Below, piece by piece: positions 11,431 to 24,449 of a stretch of 64,000 nt of DNA. The translations under genes and the position numbers were made by a program. The notes under the pieces are model-generated. The model searched no databases, had not been told where the DNA came from, and saw nothing but the letters and a program-made list of their open reading frames with translations. Every line of letters starts with the position of its first letter. Position 1 is the stretch's first letter. Source of the DNA: Fragum whitleyi (Eukaryota > Mollusca > Bivalvia > Cardiida > Cardiidae); assembly GCA_948146395.1 (NCBI GenBank), contig OX411556.1:30889056-30953055 (forward strand). Direction: 5' to 3'.

Positions 11431-11637
11431 TGAAAACGACGGGAAAAAACACTTGATTATCTAACTTGGCGGATTTGCCATAATTTCGATTTGAATGTGT
11501 TCAATGATAATCAATTTCCATCAAAAGGGTTCAAATTTTAAAGTAAACCTCAGACAATTATGAATGACTGAATTTAATAAAATTAATATAACTAAATGAT
11601 ACAGGAAACTGCTTATAAAAAGTAAACTTATATAAAT

Positions 11638-11898
11638 GTGACCCGTCATGCTAAAATTGACCATCTGGGAACTCTGTGAAATGTATATTTGAAAAAGAGA
11701 TTGGGTCCAGCATAGATCAATCAGAGGTCAGATTTCAAAATTTCTTTCACGGGCAAGTAGATTGATCATTGTAGATTCAGAAAAATAGGCAAAGTGCGAA
11801 AAGTTTCGATCCTAGTCAGCCTGCGCAATCCGCGCGGTCTGACTAGGGTCGACTCTTGACGCACGACCCAGATGATCCCTATTCGCGTGACGGGTCAC
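11638..11898. mobile_element. MITE family D with AAAT flanks, private to copy 1
   Basis: 261 bp with GTGACCC and GGGTCAC ends and AAAT on both sides (11634-11637 and 11899-11902). Copy 2 at about 28190 has the uninterrupted site. Confidence 0.85.
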
Positions 11899-11902
11899 AA
11901 AT

Positions 11903-12470
11903 GGACATGATATCATGATCAGTTTTTGAAAAAATATATCTATATTTATTTTTTTTTTACATTTATATATTTATACAATTTCCTAACGAAATAAAAGAAG
12001 ACCTAAGGAGCACAGTTCGATATCAATGAAATTTAAATAATCTGAACTTACAACGAATTCTTTTCTTGAAACCATAAAACATTATCACGAACTCCAGGAA
12101 ATAACGTTACTTACATACAATGAATTTAGAAAGTGTCCCTTACCTTATTATGATGAAGGCAAACGTTTGCGCACATATATAATACGTACTTAGTCTTTAA
12201 TATGAAAAAAATATCTCACGAGGTTGATAGAATTGATAATTGTCGAGGCTTTGTCGAGACAATTTTCAATTCACACAACCGAGTTAGATATTTTTTTCAC
12301 GCAACAAAGTTAATCGCATTATATCAATGCTCTAAAATTATCCATTTGATATCATAAAAATATCATATGGGATATTATCATCCGGATATCAGTATAGTAA
12401 CAAGCAATATCGTTGAATTGATATCCCCCGCCGAACATATTTTCATTGTCAATGGAGTTAATATCAAAAA
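11903..12470. other. AT-rich intron with imperfect hairpins
   Basis: No gene is seen. Around 12205-12290 a foldback pairs AATATCTCACGAGGTTG with a complement across a GAGGCTTTGTCGAGAC centre. Relatives lie near 28380, 41690 and 23550. Confidence 0.55.
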
Positions 12471-13790
12471 ATAGCGCGGAAACGAATATCACTCTGTATG
12501 TAAATGGCTTAAACAGTCAGGAGCAGTGACTCTAAATTCGACGGTCGAGCCAGGTAACCCCGACGATATGCGCATGTCCTCATTGTAATGAAGCTGTGTG
12601 CAAAGTTTCATTGAAATCCGGTTTATAGTTTTCAAGAAATAGCTTGGAAACGAATATCACCCTGTATGTATATGGCTTAAACAGTCAGGGGTAGTAACTC
12701 TAAATTCGACAGTCGAACCGGGTAACCCCGACGATATGCGCATGTCCTTATTGTAGTGAAGCTGTGTGCCAAGTTTCATTGAAATCCGGCTGAAAGTTTT
12801 CAAAAAATAGCGCGGAAACGAATATCACTCTGTATGTATATGGCTTAAACAGTCAGGGGCAGTAACTCTAAATTCGACGGTCGAACCAGGTAACCCCAAC
12901 GATATGCGCATGTTCTCATTGTAGTGAAGCTGTGTGCGAAGTTTCATTGAAATCAGGTGTATACATTTCAAAAAATAGCGCGGAAACGAATATCACTCTG
13001 TATGTATATGGCTTAAACAGTCAGGAGCAGTGACTCTAAATTCGACGGTCGAACCAGGTAACCCCGACGATATGCGCATGTCCTCATTGTAATGAAGCTG
13101 TGTGCAAAGTTTCATTGAAATCCGGTTTATAGTTTTCAAGAAATAGCTTGGAAACGAATATCACTCTGTAAGTATATGGCTTAAACAGTCAGGGGCAGTA
13201 ACTCTAAATTCGACAGTCGAACCGGGTAACCCCGACGATATGCGCATGTCCTTATTGTAATGAAGCTGTGTGCCAAGTTTCATTGAAATTCGGTTTATAG
13301 TTTTCAAGAAATAGTGCGGAAACGAATATCACTCTGTATGTATATGGCTTAAACAAGTAGGGGCAGTAACTCTAAATTCGACGGTCGAACCGGGTAACCC
13401 CAACGATATGCGCATGTCCTCATTGTAGTGAAGCTGTGTGCAAAGTTTCATTGAAATCCGGCTTATAGTTTTCAAGAAATAGCGCGGATACGAATATCTC
13501 TCTGTATGTATATGGCTTAAACAGTCAGGGGCAGTAACTCTAAATTCGGCGGTCGAATCGGGTAACCCCGACGATATGCGCATGTCCTCTGTGTAGTGAA
13601 GCTGTGTGCCAAGTTTCATTAAAATCGAGTCTACAGTTTTCAAGAACTAGCGCGGAAACGAATATCACTATGTATGTATATGGCTTAAACAGTCAGGGGC
13701 AGTAACTCCAAATTCGACGGTCGAACCGGGTAACCCCGACGATATGCGCATGTCCTCATTGTAGTGAAGCTGTGTGCAAAGTTTCATTAT
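12471..13790. repeat. 168-bp satellite, about 7.8 units
   Basis: The block CGAATATCAC recurs at 12483, 12651, 12819, 12987, 13155, 13323, 13491 and 13659, exactly 168 bp apart each time. Units differ by scattered substitutions but have no net indels. The unit contains GCGGAAACGAATATCACTCT, GGTAACCCCGACGATATGCG and AGCTGTGTGCAAAGTTTCAT. Because 168 is divisible by three, ORFs can run across units (for example 13329-13643, minus), but nothing suggests coding. It is present only in copy 1 of the array. Confidence 0.93.
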
Positions 13791-14966
13791 AAAATTAAGA
13801 AACATTATGTGTATCAAAATAAAAGGCTACACAGGACAAAACATGGCATATAAAATCAAATAGTGCATAACACAATCAGGGTTTATCTGCATGTATAAAA
13901 GGGGTCAAATACAAAAAAGAGTTTATTGAAAAATAAATAGAAGAAGAAATTAAGGAGATGGGATTATTGCATAAAGAACATACGTTTTCGAAGCGTTATA
14001 GGAATACGTTAACGGACCAAACTCGGGCGTTAACGGGAGATAAAGCGGGTTTATCAGTAAATTCACGTGTAGTAAGCGTCCAGCTTTTTTTAAAATCTAA
14101 TTATCCCGATACGGGCCTAAAACTTTATCAGTTTCTTTGTCTAACACTTGTGTAGAGCATGAATAGAATTTTTGACGTCATAAATTTAACAAGCAACGTC
14201 GGTATAAACAAAAGTGACGGTGCAATGCATAACGCAATTTTTTCGAAGCATGAGTTGGTTTGGAGCTATCTTTAAGGCGTTTATATGTATTATTCGCAAT
14301 CTCTAGTTGAACACTTTAGTTCCCCTTTTTATGCAATAATACGACAATTCACTTTTTTTGGCGTGTTAACATTCGCAGAGACCCTCAAAATACTTGAACG
14401 CCCTCATGCTTCGCACTCGGACATTAAATTCATTTTTCAGATTTTGCAAATGCCGTTTAGGCCACAAAAACGCGAATTAACCTTATATTGATATGTTGTA
14501 AAATGACATGCATCTTTATCACGTGAAGGGTATAAATCTAAACAATTAATCATAATTACAACAAATCGATGCCTTCAAACCTTATATCATACTGTGTATA
14601 TTTATGATTAGACATAATTTTACATTTTGTATGCCTTCTTGTTTATCATAGAACTAGGCAATGATTTTAACGATATCAGGAACTCATACAAAGTTTCCCC
14701 ATTCAATGTCTTGAAGTAAAAAAAGCAAATTAAATAGTTGGTTAAAGTAAAAAAACTTAAGTATAAAGGCATCATTTCCATAGTATCTCTCATTTTATAA
14801 AGCGACGCGAAACCTCTTTGTTCTATACGATTCCCTTCAAAACCTTTGTGCTGAGAATTTTTAAAGCTAGTTTTCATACCATAAATATTTCTTTCATCTG
14901 ACAACAATAGTCGAACGTGATTTCGTGATTATTTATGTTTTCTTAAGGATAGCGCCCACAAACAAC
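13791..14966. other. Tandem-unit DNA left of the LINE, no gene
   Basis: Homologous to 28680-29180 with 34330-34970, and in part to 39715-40265. There is no recognisable coding sequence. AACAAC at 14961-14966 is the left LINE target duplication. Confidence 0.7.
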
Positions 14967-15413
14967 TTATCAAAAAAGAGAGCTAGTAAATTTTATAAAA
15001 ATACTATGAATGTCAGCATCAATGAATTTAATAGGGAGCAACAAATAAAACTTAGGAAAATGCAAACAAAAAACCCCAAAAAATATTGGCAATTTATAAA
15101 TCAGTTCAACAACCGACAATCAGCAACAACCACACCCTCAATCGAGTCACTCTTTAATCATTTTCAACAAGAAAGTAATAAAATTACACATGATGAAGAA
15201 ACTTCAGATCTATCATTCGAAATCCAAGTCAATATAGACCAAGAAGATAATATTCTGAATAGAAAGATAACCGCAGGAGAAATTCAAAAATGTATCCAAA
15301 ATTTGAAAAATAACAAGTCTGCAGGTATTGATCAAGTAATTAATGAATATATAAAAAATTCCAGTCTAAAGATGTTACCAGTATATACAAACTTATTCAA
15401 TGTTATCCTAGAT
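14967..15413 (+). pseudogene. LINE ORF2, part upstream of the insertion
   Basis: It encodes the linker before the reverse transcriptase palm (KKNPKKYWQFI-like KNPKKYW, then NNKSAGIDQVINEYIK). This is the standard LINE region just N-terminal of RT, where GxD begins domain 0. The frame runs to a leucine-aspartate at the AGAT target site. It continues in frame after removing the insertion and one AGAT (isoleucine-glycine-tyrosine at 18382). No start codon or endonuclease is present. Confidence 0.88.
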
Positions 15414-15886
15414 GGAGTGACCCCACCGGACTTTGGGCCTTCTTTGTTCTATATAAAATTGCACTCTTTTCCGGTGCTGTGGTCGGTTCCACAGAAAGGG
15501 TTGAGCTTTGACCTCTTTAGCCCTTCATCTTCGTTCAATGTCCTACCTTAAAGTAAGAAAAAAACTCGGGAAACTCCCTTCAACTTTTGCGGTACCCAAG
15601 CTTAATTAGAGGTACCCTCTTTTTTCCACCCATGAAGAGGACAGCTACTTTGGGTACGACCCCCACCCGTTATCCGTCCTTTCGCAAAGGAAATCGTACA
15701 CAGAGAAGGTCAAATCAAGCGTTTAATCAAAGAAGAGATGCAAAACTAGGTGAAAAGAACAAAAATGAGCACATGAGTTACTATTTTACCCTCAAAAATA
15801 ACGTTTCAATGTCGCACTACTTTTTCTGAAGGATCTACTTTTACCATACAATGACCTCCGGAAGAAAATTCCAGTGAGGTCACTCC
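15414..15886. repeat. Left terminal direct repeat (473 bp)
   Basis: Starts GGAGTGACCCCACCGGACTT and ends AGTGAGGTCACTCC. It contains a TATA-like box (15449-15456), a small CTGTGG/CCACAG hairpin (15477-15495) and a KpnI-like GGTACC pair. Short open frames inside are identical in both copies, but they lack ATG starts and resemble no known protein. Confidence 0.9.
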
Positions 15887-17905
15887 TAAATTTCAGAGGT
15901 ATTCCTTTTCCTCGAACTTTAAAACCGCTTGATCAATGCCGGGGGATATTGCGAGATAGAATAAACCCACCAAGAAATTATATTTTCATTTGTCACTGAA
16001 ACAGGGCCATTTTAGGACAAAACCTGTTTTCCGAAAAAAGGCCAGAAGTCGAATTTGTGTAAATTGTGGCGCACCTTGTTTACAGAAACCATTTTTTCTC
16101 ATTACGTAACAATTGGAACTCTTTGGAACAAAAATTATTTTGAAATTTGAAAATGTTGCTACTTGTTTTGCAAAATATGCTTAACGTGATTTGCTTATAA
16201 GGCAGCGTAAAGGGAGATAATTCTTGTGAGTCGTTGCTTTTTTGACCGAAAAATCCACAATTTCAGCCTTTTCAGGCCTGCCACTACCACAAAATCATTA
16301 AAACGGGGATCCGAATAGCATTTTCTGTAATTCAATGTCTAAAAGCATAACAAAAAGGAGAAAAAAGAAGCGTTTAATCCCAAGAAATACATTTTTTGAT
16401 TAATCAAACGATATACTAGAGCTTACAGGAATGAAAATAGGGTTCACGTGGAGTAAAGGGTAAATTTTCGATATCTGTAATTTTTACCTATCTTTTTCGT
16501 GTTATAAAGAATCTTTGTTGGATAGAGTTTCTTAAAACGTAATAATTACAAGAAATAAGAAAAAAATGTACAAAAGAGACATGCCAAAATGGAAAAATTG
16601 GGTCGAAGTTGTGTGATTTTGGGGTCGAGTCCACTATTTTCAATTCAACAAAAGATATTTAGATTTAAAAATATACAAGGAAATTCATTTTTTCTCGTTA
16701 ATGTGTTGTAGTGTAACCGAATTAGATGCATGAACAATAGCACGAGAAAAGGAGACAAGAAAAAACGGGATAACGATCGGTGGTACCCACTTCAATAAAT
16801 ACCAGCTTTGAATGGGGTGGTAAGGCTATGATAAAGGGTCTCTTATGTCACGTTATGCAATGTTGAGAATTTTATTTACATGTGAGTATTGAGATATGTT
16901 TGCTGTAAACTTAATTTAATAAATACCGGAGATTTCTCAATAAGGAAAAAAATAAAATGACAAGAGAAAACAGAACTAATTATGTGATCACGGGCCATTT
17001 TGGCTTAAATTTACCATTTGTCTCCGCTAGTCAATTACCATATTCAAATATTTTTCTCAAATTTTCAGTTTTGAGGTGTTTTTGGCGATTGCCAACTCAA
17101 TTTAAAAAACGAAATTGCAGAACTATAAAAGAAACACGTCTTATTTGTTATCGAAAGACGTCCCCCACCTGAGATCAACTTAAGAAAAAAATCGTTGCCA
17201 GGGTAAGGGTTAAGAGTTTCCACCACTTTTCTCACGATAGTTTCGAGTATCATTTTATGCATGTTGAAAAACAAAAGCTTATCGAGCTTGTTAGCCTTCA
17301 ACACGCGATTCGGAGTGATAAAAACGCAAGAAAAATGCCATAAAGATAGTTTCAATTACTAGAAAACTCACCTATTTGGATTAAGGGGGGCGGTCTTTTG
17401 TGGCAAAAAGTACGTCTTTACTTGGCAAATATTGGAATATTTCTTGCTTGTTCCAATGCGCTGGGTCGTTTCAAAGTAATGGAAGAAATAAAAATCATTA
17501 TTTGAAGAGAGAAGACGGTTTTTTACCACATTGAAGTCATCCCGTGATTTTGCTTAATACCCTAAATTCGGTGGTATTGGTAAGGGTAAAGGGTTATCCC
17601 GCTCATCCTTTCGGATTGTTTACATAATTAATTACACCCACTTGAACAATTAAAGTGATCCTTCCGATTCTAAAAGTAAAAACTGACCTAAATCTTATTT
17701 AAAAGCGCTTAAAACAACGAAATATTTTATCAACGAGTTGAATTTGAAAAAAATTAAAAAAAATTAAATCGATTTAAAATCAGATAAACTGACTAAAATT
17801 GCAAATTTTGCACTTTTTGATAATATTGGTTAAGAATTACGTCATTTGCAACCATCGAGAGAGGCCAAAATCCGCTTCGAAGAAATCGGGTCATTTTGTC
17901 ATCTA
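15887..17905. other. Interior of the terminal-repeat element, non-coding
   Basis: 2019 bp with no convincing ORF on either strand and no gag, protease, RT or integrase motif seen. The longest open stretch, 17065-17355 minus, resembles nothing known to me. It starts TAAATTTCAGAGG and ends TTTTGTCATCTA. Confidence 0.75.
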
Positions 17906-18377
17906 GGAGTGACCCCACCGGACTTTGGGCCTTCTTTGTTCTATATAAAATTGCACTCTTTTCCGGTGCTGTGGTCGGTTCCACAGAAAGGGTTGAGCTT
18001 TGACCTCTTTAGCCCTTCATCTTCGTTCAATGTCCTACCTTAAAGTAAGAAAAAAACTCGGGAAACTCCCTTCAACTTTTGCGGTACCCAAGCTTAATTA
18101 GAGGTACCCTCTTTTTTCCACCCATGAAGAGGACAGCTACTTTGGGTACGACCCCCACCCGTTATCCGTCCTTTCGCAAAGGAAATCGTACACAGAGAAG
18201 GTCAAATCAAGCGTTTAATCAAAGAAGAGATGCAAAACTAGGTGAAAAGAACAAAAATGAGCACATGAGTTACTATTTTACCCTCAAAAATAACGTTTCA
18301 ATGTCGCACTACTTTTTCTGAAGGATCTACTTTAACATACAATGACCTCCGGAAGAAAATTCCAGTGAGGTCACTCC
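17906..18377. repeat. Right terminal direct repeat (472 bp)
   Basis: Same as 15414-15886 except for a one-base length change and one or two substitutions in CTACTTTAACATAC. Confidence 0.9.
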
Positions 18378-18381
18378 AGAT

Positions 18382-20178
18382 ATTGGATATATACCTAAAT
18401 CATGGGGAGAAGGAATGATTATACCAATTTATAAAGGTAAAGGTGACCCTTCTTGCCCTACAAACTACAGACCAATAACACTATTATCTTGTATAAGTAA
18501 ACTTTTCACTAGCATTTTAAATTGCAGGCTTACAAGCTTCATTGAGGAAAATAGTATCCTTCTTGAGAATCAGGCTGCATACAGAAAAAATTACTCTACA
18601 GTTGATCATATATTTACTCTGAACTCCCTGCATGAAATCCTTAAACATTACAACAAAAAATTATACTGTATTTTCATAGACTTTTCAAAAGCTTTTGACT
18701 CTATTTGGCACATAGGTCTTTGGCAAAAGCTAGCAAAACAAAATATATCTGGAAAGTTTCTCAGAATAATTAAGAGCATGTACTCAAATATAAAATCCTG
18801 TATTTCTCTCAAAAGCAATAAGTCTTCCTTTTTCTACAGTAATTGTGGAGTCCGGCAGGGCGAAAATTTATCACCGATCCTATTTTCACTATTCTTGAAT
18901 GACTTGGAAGAATACCTAAAGAATTTCAATTGTACTGGTGTAAAGTTGAATGACCCCGACATTGAACCAACACTTTACCTAGAAATATTTTTACTAATTT
19001 ATGCTGATGACACAATTCTATTTTCAGATGACCCAAAAATTCTTCAAAGAAATCTTAATAACTTTGTAAATTACTGTGAGAAATGGAAACTTAATATCAA
19101 CACTGAAAAAACAAAAGTTATGGTTTTAGGATCAACATCAAATAACACAACTTTCATAATAAATAATCAAAAATTAGAACAAGTTAAATCATACAAGTAT
19201 CTTGGTACCCATTTCAGTAACAAAGGTAACTTTAAACTAAATAAGATGTTCCTTGCACAACAATCAAAAAAAGCAATGCACCTTTTATACAAAAGAATTT
19301 ACAATCTTAATCTCCCCCCAGATCTAGCATTTAAACTCTTCGACCACACTATACTTCCAATTTTGCTTTACTCTGTTGAAACATGGGGATACGAAAAAAT
19401 TAATCAACATGAACAGATACATACTAATTTTATCAAGAAAATCTTGCAATTGAGAAAAAGTACTCCAAACTATATGGTCTATGCAGAGTCTGGCAGATAT
19501 CCATTAGAAATAACTATTAAATGTAGAATGATAGGTTTTTGGAACAAACTAATAGTAAATGGCACAAATAAATTATCAAAGAAATTATACCAATACATGC
19601 TTAATATACCTAATTTTAACTCAAAATGGATTAATCACATTCAGTGCATCTTAAATTCATGTGGTTTGAACGATATTTGGCTTAACCAAAAAAATATTAC
19701 CAATACCAATATCAAAAAAATGGTCAAACAAACCTTGATTGATCAAGAATTTCAAAATTGGCACTCTTCAACACAGGAATCCAATAAAGGCAAGAACTAC
19801 TTTCATTTTAAACAAAACATGGAAATGCCTAAATATCTTACAATATTAAAAAGACCAGAATATCTGAATATGATTAAATTTAGAACTGGAAATCATCATT
19901 TACCAGTAGAAATTGGCCGTTGGAACAACACAGAATATTGTGAAAGAAAATGCACCTTGTGCAACCACAATGATGTCGGAGATGAAATGCATATGGTTCT
20001 CAAATGTCCTTACTTTCAATCAAGCAGGAAAACATATGTAAAACCATATTATTACAAGTACCCAAGTATGCACAAATTCATTGAGCTTATGACAAACGAT
20101 TCATTGAAGAGCTTAAAAAATCTCTCTAAGTTTGTGTCTATCATTATAAAAAAGCACAGAGAAATATTCTCCAACTAG
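18382..20178 (+). pseudogene. LINE ORF2, RT and C-terminal part
   Basis: About 598 codons are open from the right edge of the insertion to the stop at 20178. RT motifs in order are YRPITLLSCISKLF, FIDFSKAFDSIWH (first catalytic Asp), GVRQGENLSPILFSLFLND and IYADDTILFSDD (catalytic YADD pair). A thumb-like region and a C-terminal CTLCNHNDVGDEMHMVLKC zinc knuckle follow. The layout fits a CR1/L2/Jockey-group LINE without RNase H. The frame is uninterrupted, so the element is fairly young, but 5' truncation and the insertion make it non-functional. Confidence 0.92.
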
Positions 20179-21765
20179 TCTCAAACATTTGTTGCTTTGA
20201 ACTACTATACCATAGTAATTATTGTACTTACATGTTGATGAGCAAGATACTTCTTTTTTCCAATTTTATTATTCTTTTTAATTATAATAATCTTAGAGCA
20301 ATATGGGAGCACACTTTGGGGAAAGGAGAGGCATTACTCTCCTTTTAGCAAACTGTTAGCCACCATAGTGCAGATTCTGATTAATCTCAATACATGTACA
20401 TGATTCTACTCTTCCCCACAAAAGCCTACAAGTTATTTGAAAATTAGCTCTGAGAATCCTTACCGCTATATTTCTATTAGCTTTAAAATATTTGAGATCC
20501 TCAACCAATTTGAATTTTTTAAAGAAATTTATTTAGCATTAGCCAGGCTTTGTAAACTAAGATCTGACAGCATTTTAGAGCAGGCTGATCTTGATCTATA
20601 ATGCCAGGCATATCCTTACGCTTGTCATGCTGAACCTGGAATATTCTTGTCTATGCAGGAGCTATGGACAAACATCAGCCTGCACATGATGTGCAGTCTG
20701 ATCTTTGCCTATCCCACCTGTTTTTCCTCCTTTGAAACCAGAAAAGCTTGAAAATTTAATTTTTAAAATTGAGTACCGACTCACATGTAGTGCATCCAGT
20801 GTTTTGAAAACTTTGATTTTGTAGGATTCCAATTAATCCTAATTTATTCAAGACAAATTATTTTTGCATGAGATAAAATCAATGAGCTTCAAATCACAAC
20901 TTCATTTTGAAAACTCAAAAAAAGGGTTAAATATTCCCCTAAGTCAGTCTTGTGTTTCATTTCGGCAAGGCCGACTGAACAGGGGCACTACTATACAGAT
21001 CAAAAAAAAAAAAAAAAAGTAGCTGCATGCTCGTGAATAGATCTTTACGTGTAAACACACCCGTGTCATCCATGATTTTCCGATTTAGGAATGGACGACA
21101 TTTTCTACCTTTTGAAAACAGATTCTTTTATTTCTTGTTTGTTTCAAAAATCTTGTTATTATAGTAATTTGTTTATGAGTGTGGGGGTGTTTGAACTCAA
21201 ACAGTGACAAAATCAAAATCAAACTGAAAGATAGTCGATTAGTAACAGAATGAAATTTGTGTCAACCGGATGGATATCCAGTGTACAAAAAATTCATTTT
21301 ATTTGCCAAGAGAATCTTAAAATACTCACAGTTAAGTTGATTTTAATTCCTTCTTAGTAAATCCACGAAAAAAGAATCACATAGAATCAAGAGAACACAT
21401 CACAGTTATTCAATCAAACAGTTTAAAACTTTGTTTATTTGAGAAAAATTAACCCACATTTCATAAGGCTACATGCTTATTTACCCGAAATTCATCAATG
21501 AAATTACGTCATAGTGTGTAATTCACTAGACCAATCAAAATAGACCTAGTTACGATTTAGTAACGTACGCAAATGTTTGCCCTATAGTCTTTTTCATCAA
21601 AATAATCTGACCGAGGTTATGGCCCCCTTTAATTCCGCGATAACTTTCTGTGATCCCCGTCACTGTCTGAATGTATTTGTATGTAAGCAATATTATTTTG
21701 TAATGTTCGTATATCATATGTTTATGATTTGAACAATAAACCATTTGTATTGTATTGTATTGTAT
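20179..21765 (+). other. LINE 3' untranslated region with nested insertions
   Basis: Non-coding. Near 20628-20870 a decayed copy of the 5732-5940 piggyBac-type MITE is recognisable (CTTGTCATGCTGAACC and CACCTGTTT..CTTTGAAACCAGAA). An 18-base A run (about 21001-21018) may be the tail of another short insertion. The end carries AATAAA and TTGTA repeats. Confidence 0.65.
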
Positions 21766-22610
21766 AACAACGATTATAAAATCACAGAAATATCACGGAA
21801 CGATGTCATCGTTAATGTACAAAATTAATTAGAAGAAAGTTTTATTGTGCTCAAACAGACTAATCATACTTAAACTATATATTCACTGTACTGGAAAAAT
21901 GAACTTGTTTTACACAAAACCAACGGTTTCTTTCACTTTAATTGCATCAAATGTATCGATTTCATTTCCCTAAAGTACTTATTTCGATTCAGACAACGAA
22001 GTATTCTGAATATAAGGAGAGATTTTTTTCTGAATCGTGTTCATGACAGAAAACTTTTAATGTTTTGAATCAAAAGTTCTTATATTTGCAGTAAACATGT
22101 TGTGGCTCGCAATTCTACTTTCTGCCAATTGCTTATTACCAATGTACTTCGGAAAACAAACGGACAAAGCAGTATCGATTGATAAAATTGCTGACAAATA
22201 TCAATATAACTTTATAGCTTCTACCCTTTAAATGTACTGAAAAAAAAATACACAGTTGTATCATCATGTTACATCATGAAATTGATAAGTAGAATGATTT
22301 TGGAATTTTGGAATTATATTGAACGAGCGATCGGAGTTTTGAAAGAGATTTAATGGACGTAATACAAAATCGATAATTTCGATATCTTTATTTACCTTTA
22401 TAAGAATTATACATTTTCCTGTTTTGTGTGCTTTAAAGTTCCGCTAAGTCGCTTTAGGTCCCACATGAAGCCATAAAACGCGGAATGATGGGCTCAATTT
22501 GAATGAAATTCTGAATGATTTGAAGGAATTCGAAGTGTTTATAAAGATTTCGGACCGATTTTGAGTGATTGGAGTGTTTTGGAAGCTTGAAACACTGGGG
22601 GGAGCAATTA

Positions 22611-22958
22611 CAGTCAATCTTGCTAGAGCGACCACGTCTCGTCTATTATGTGACCATTTTTATTTCAAAAGCGACCGTTTTCAAAATCCCCTTCTTTAAA
22701 GTATAATATCTTGATGAGTAGGTATTGTTGGTTTCAAAATTATTGAAAATGAATCCTTTTTTTGTTAGGAGTCACCAATGAGACGATTCTATTGTATTTT
22801 AACAACATAGAATTATTGGGAATTTCGCAATAATATGCTTATTCAATTAAGATAAATATGTTTCTTATTTGTAATCAAAAAGTGTTTTTAGCGGCCATTT
22901 TCTTTACCGACCGCTTTTTTGTGGTCCCATTAGTGGTCGCTTGAAACAAGTTTAACTG
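22611..22958. mobile_element. TA-flanked MITE with AGCGACCAC ends
   Basis: 348 bp flanked by TA, with imperfect terminal inverted repeats CAGTCAATCTTGC..AGCGACCAC and GTGGTCGCTTGAAACAAG..ACTG. It is absent from the equivalent place of tandem copy 3 (about 41085). Confidence 0.8.
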
Positions 22959-24449
22959 TAAAATGGTTTTGATCGAAATGAAAGTAAATTTGACGATTTT
23001 ACAATCTGTAAAAGTCGTTCTAAATACACGTCTTCATTCTGTGCCGACTGATATAGAATGGAACGATAATTTTCTTGTCGTCTGCGACCAGATATCAGAT
23101 AGCACTTCATTAACCTTTTGATATCGATCAAATTAACAGGGAAGCGTTTTCGCTAATTCGCAATTTCTTTTTGCTTGCGTTTCTGGTTTGCTTTGTTAAT
23201 CCTAATAAGAATTAACAACGACCAAGTCAAATTAAATCTCTAAAGAAGTTTTTAACAGAATGTAAATAAAATCTGCAACATAAGTCATTTGCTTATACCA
23301 CCCATCCCTGCCAAATTACATATTTGTGTGTTTTATTTGTTTTTCATGATTTATCATCTTTTTGAGGTTATTAGGTAAAATGGCACCAATTAAAAAAAAA
23401 CCGAATGAAAGCCTAAGATTTGTCCATGGCGATTGATGCATTGAATAGTTGCTCAGGTCGAACAACCGTCGTTGAGCGTCACATGTAAAGAGAATCTTTC
23501 TTTATAGATATAGAGAATACAATGTTAGTGGCTTAAAATATCGATGTCATTTGGTCGAGGTTGGAAGAATTTATTATCACGAGGCTGAAAAATTCTCCCA
23601 GCCGAAACCAGATAACATTCATATTTTTAGACACTTACATGTTCTTCTTTGTTTCGAGCAACCATTTTTCAGTGCTTAATCATAATAAACCATTAAAAAT
23701 CTATGAAATTGAGATGAAAGTGTATGCAAAGTGTTTCTAAAAATAGATTGCATGATATCTTGTTATGTTATCATGAAGGTATTTTCATGTCAACACAGGC
23801 TTCATTGCATGATAAAAAAATATCACACGTCGTGTTTAAAAGGGGCCCCTGGTGAATAACTGCATAATATGTGACAGTTTTTTGTCACAAGTTCTACTGT
23901 CAAACATTTGAAACATCGCTCGGACTTTTAGTGTAACTTTTCTGCTTCTAACGGTACTTCGACAATACGCTTGAAGAAGAGCGAATTTCTTCAATGCTTT
24001 CCGATAGTCTATGGAGATCTTTTTCTGCATATAATAATTTGCTAACAATAATAATTTACCCAGTTTTATTTCAGCCTTCGTTGATTTTGATTTACTGACC
24101 GTCATATTTAACGGGAATGTTATGCTTTTGACGTCATATAATCCACGTGCGTTCCGAGGTTTATTCCGTAAATTCGCCGAAGATTAACGATTGACTTTCA
24201 ATATGACGATGTAGCTTACAATGAAAGTATAATCAAAAAGTTTCAAAGACAGAGCGACATCAACTATATCAGATAAAACGACGACAACAATAACAACACT
24301 AACAACAACAATGCTAATTTAAATAGTTTTGGGACAACTATGTTCGCACACATCCAAAATAGTTGCTTGTTACGCCTTTTTAAATGACGGCACTATATAC
24401 AGTATTTTTTTCATTGAGTAAAAAATTAAAGCTATATTAACACGAGTGT

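Larger units (their letters stand above)
15414..18377. mobile_element. Unclassified 2964-bp element with long terminal direct repeats
   Basis: It is bounded by AGAT on both sides (15410-15413 and 18378-18381). It consists of a 473-bp repeat, a 2019-bp interior and a 472-bp repeat. The repeats appear identical except for a few bases near 15845 / 18336. Each repeat starts GGAGTGACC and ends GGTCACTCC, so each has 9-bp inverted ends. A CTATATAAAA TATA-like box sits about 30 bp inside each repeat. No primer-binding site starting TGG follows the left repeat, no polypurine tract precedes the right one, and the interior has no substantial ORF. It is best read as a non-autonomous LTR-type element or a two-copy composite. 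The near identity of the repeats means a recent insertion. Confidence 0.85.
14967..21765 (+). mobile_element. 5'-truncated LINE retrotransposon, split by a later insertion
   Basis: The element begins abruptly inside the linker before reverse transcriptase and ends in AATAAACC followed by repeated TTGTA units (21743-21765). AACAAC occurs at 14961-14966 and again at 21766-21771, while copy 2 (about 34965-34980) and copy 3 (about 40255) show the empty site. This gives a 6-bp target duplication. The endonuclease region is missing, so it is a dead-on-arrival 5' truncation. A 2964-bp element interrupts the coding region at 15414-18377. The 1.6-kb 3' part holds a decayed piggyBac-type MITE (about 20628-20870) and an A-tract (21003-21018). 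Confidence 0.9.

Noticed and set aside
13329..13643. Repetitive minus-strand ORF of about 104 codons
   Set aside because: The 168-bp satellite period is divisible by three, so frames stay open by chance. No ATG context or domain supports coding.
15587..15829. 80-codon frame in both terminal repeats of the 2964-bp element
   Set aside because: Identical because the repeats are identical. It starts at TTG and has no recognisable domain.
15414..18377. Intact retrovirus-like provirus
   Set aside because: No gag, pol or env motifs, no primer-binding site and only 2 kb of non-coding interior.
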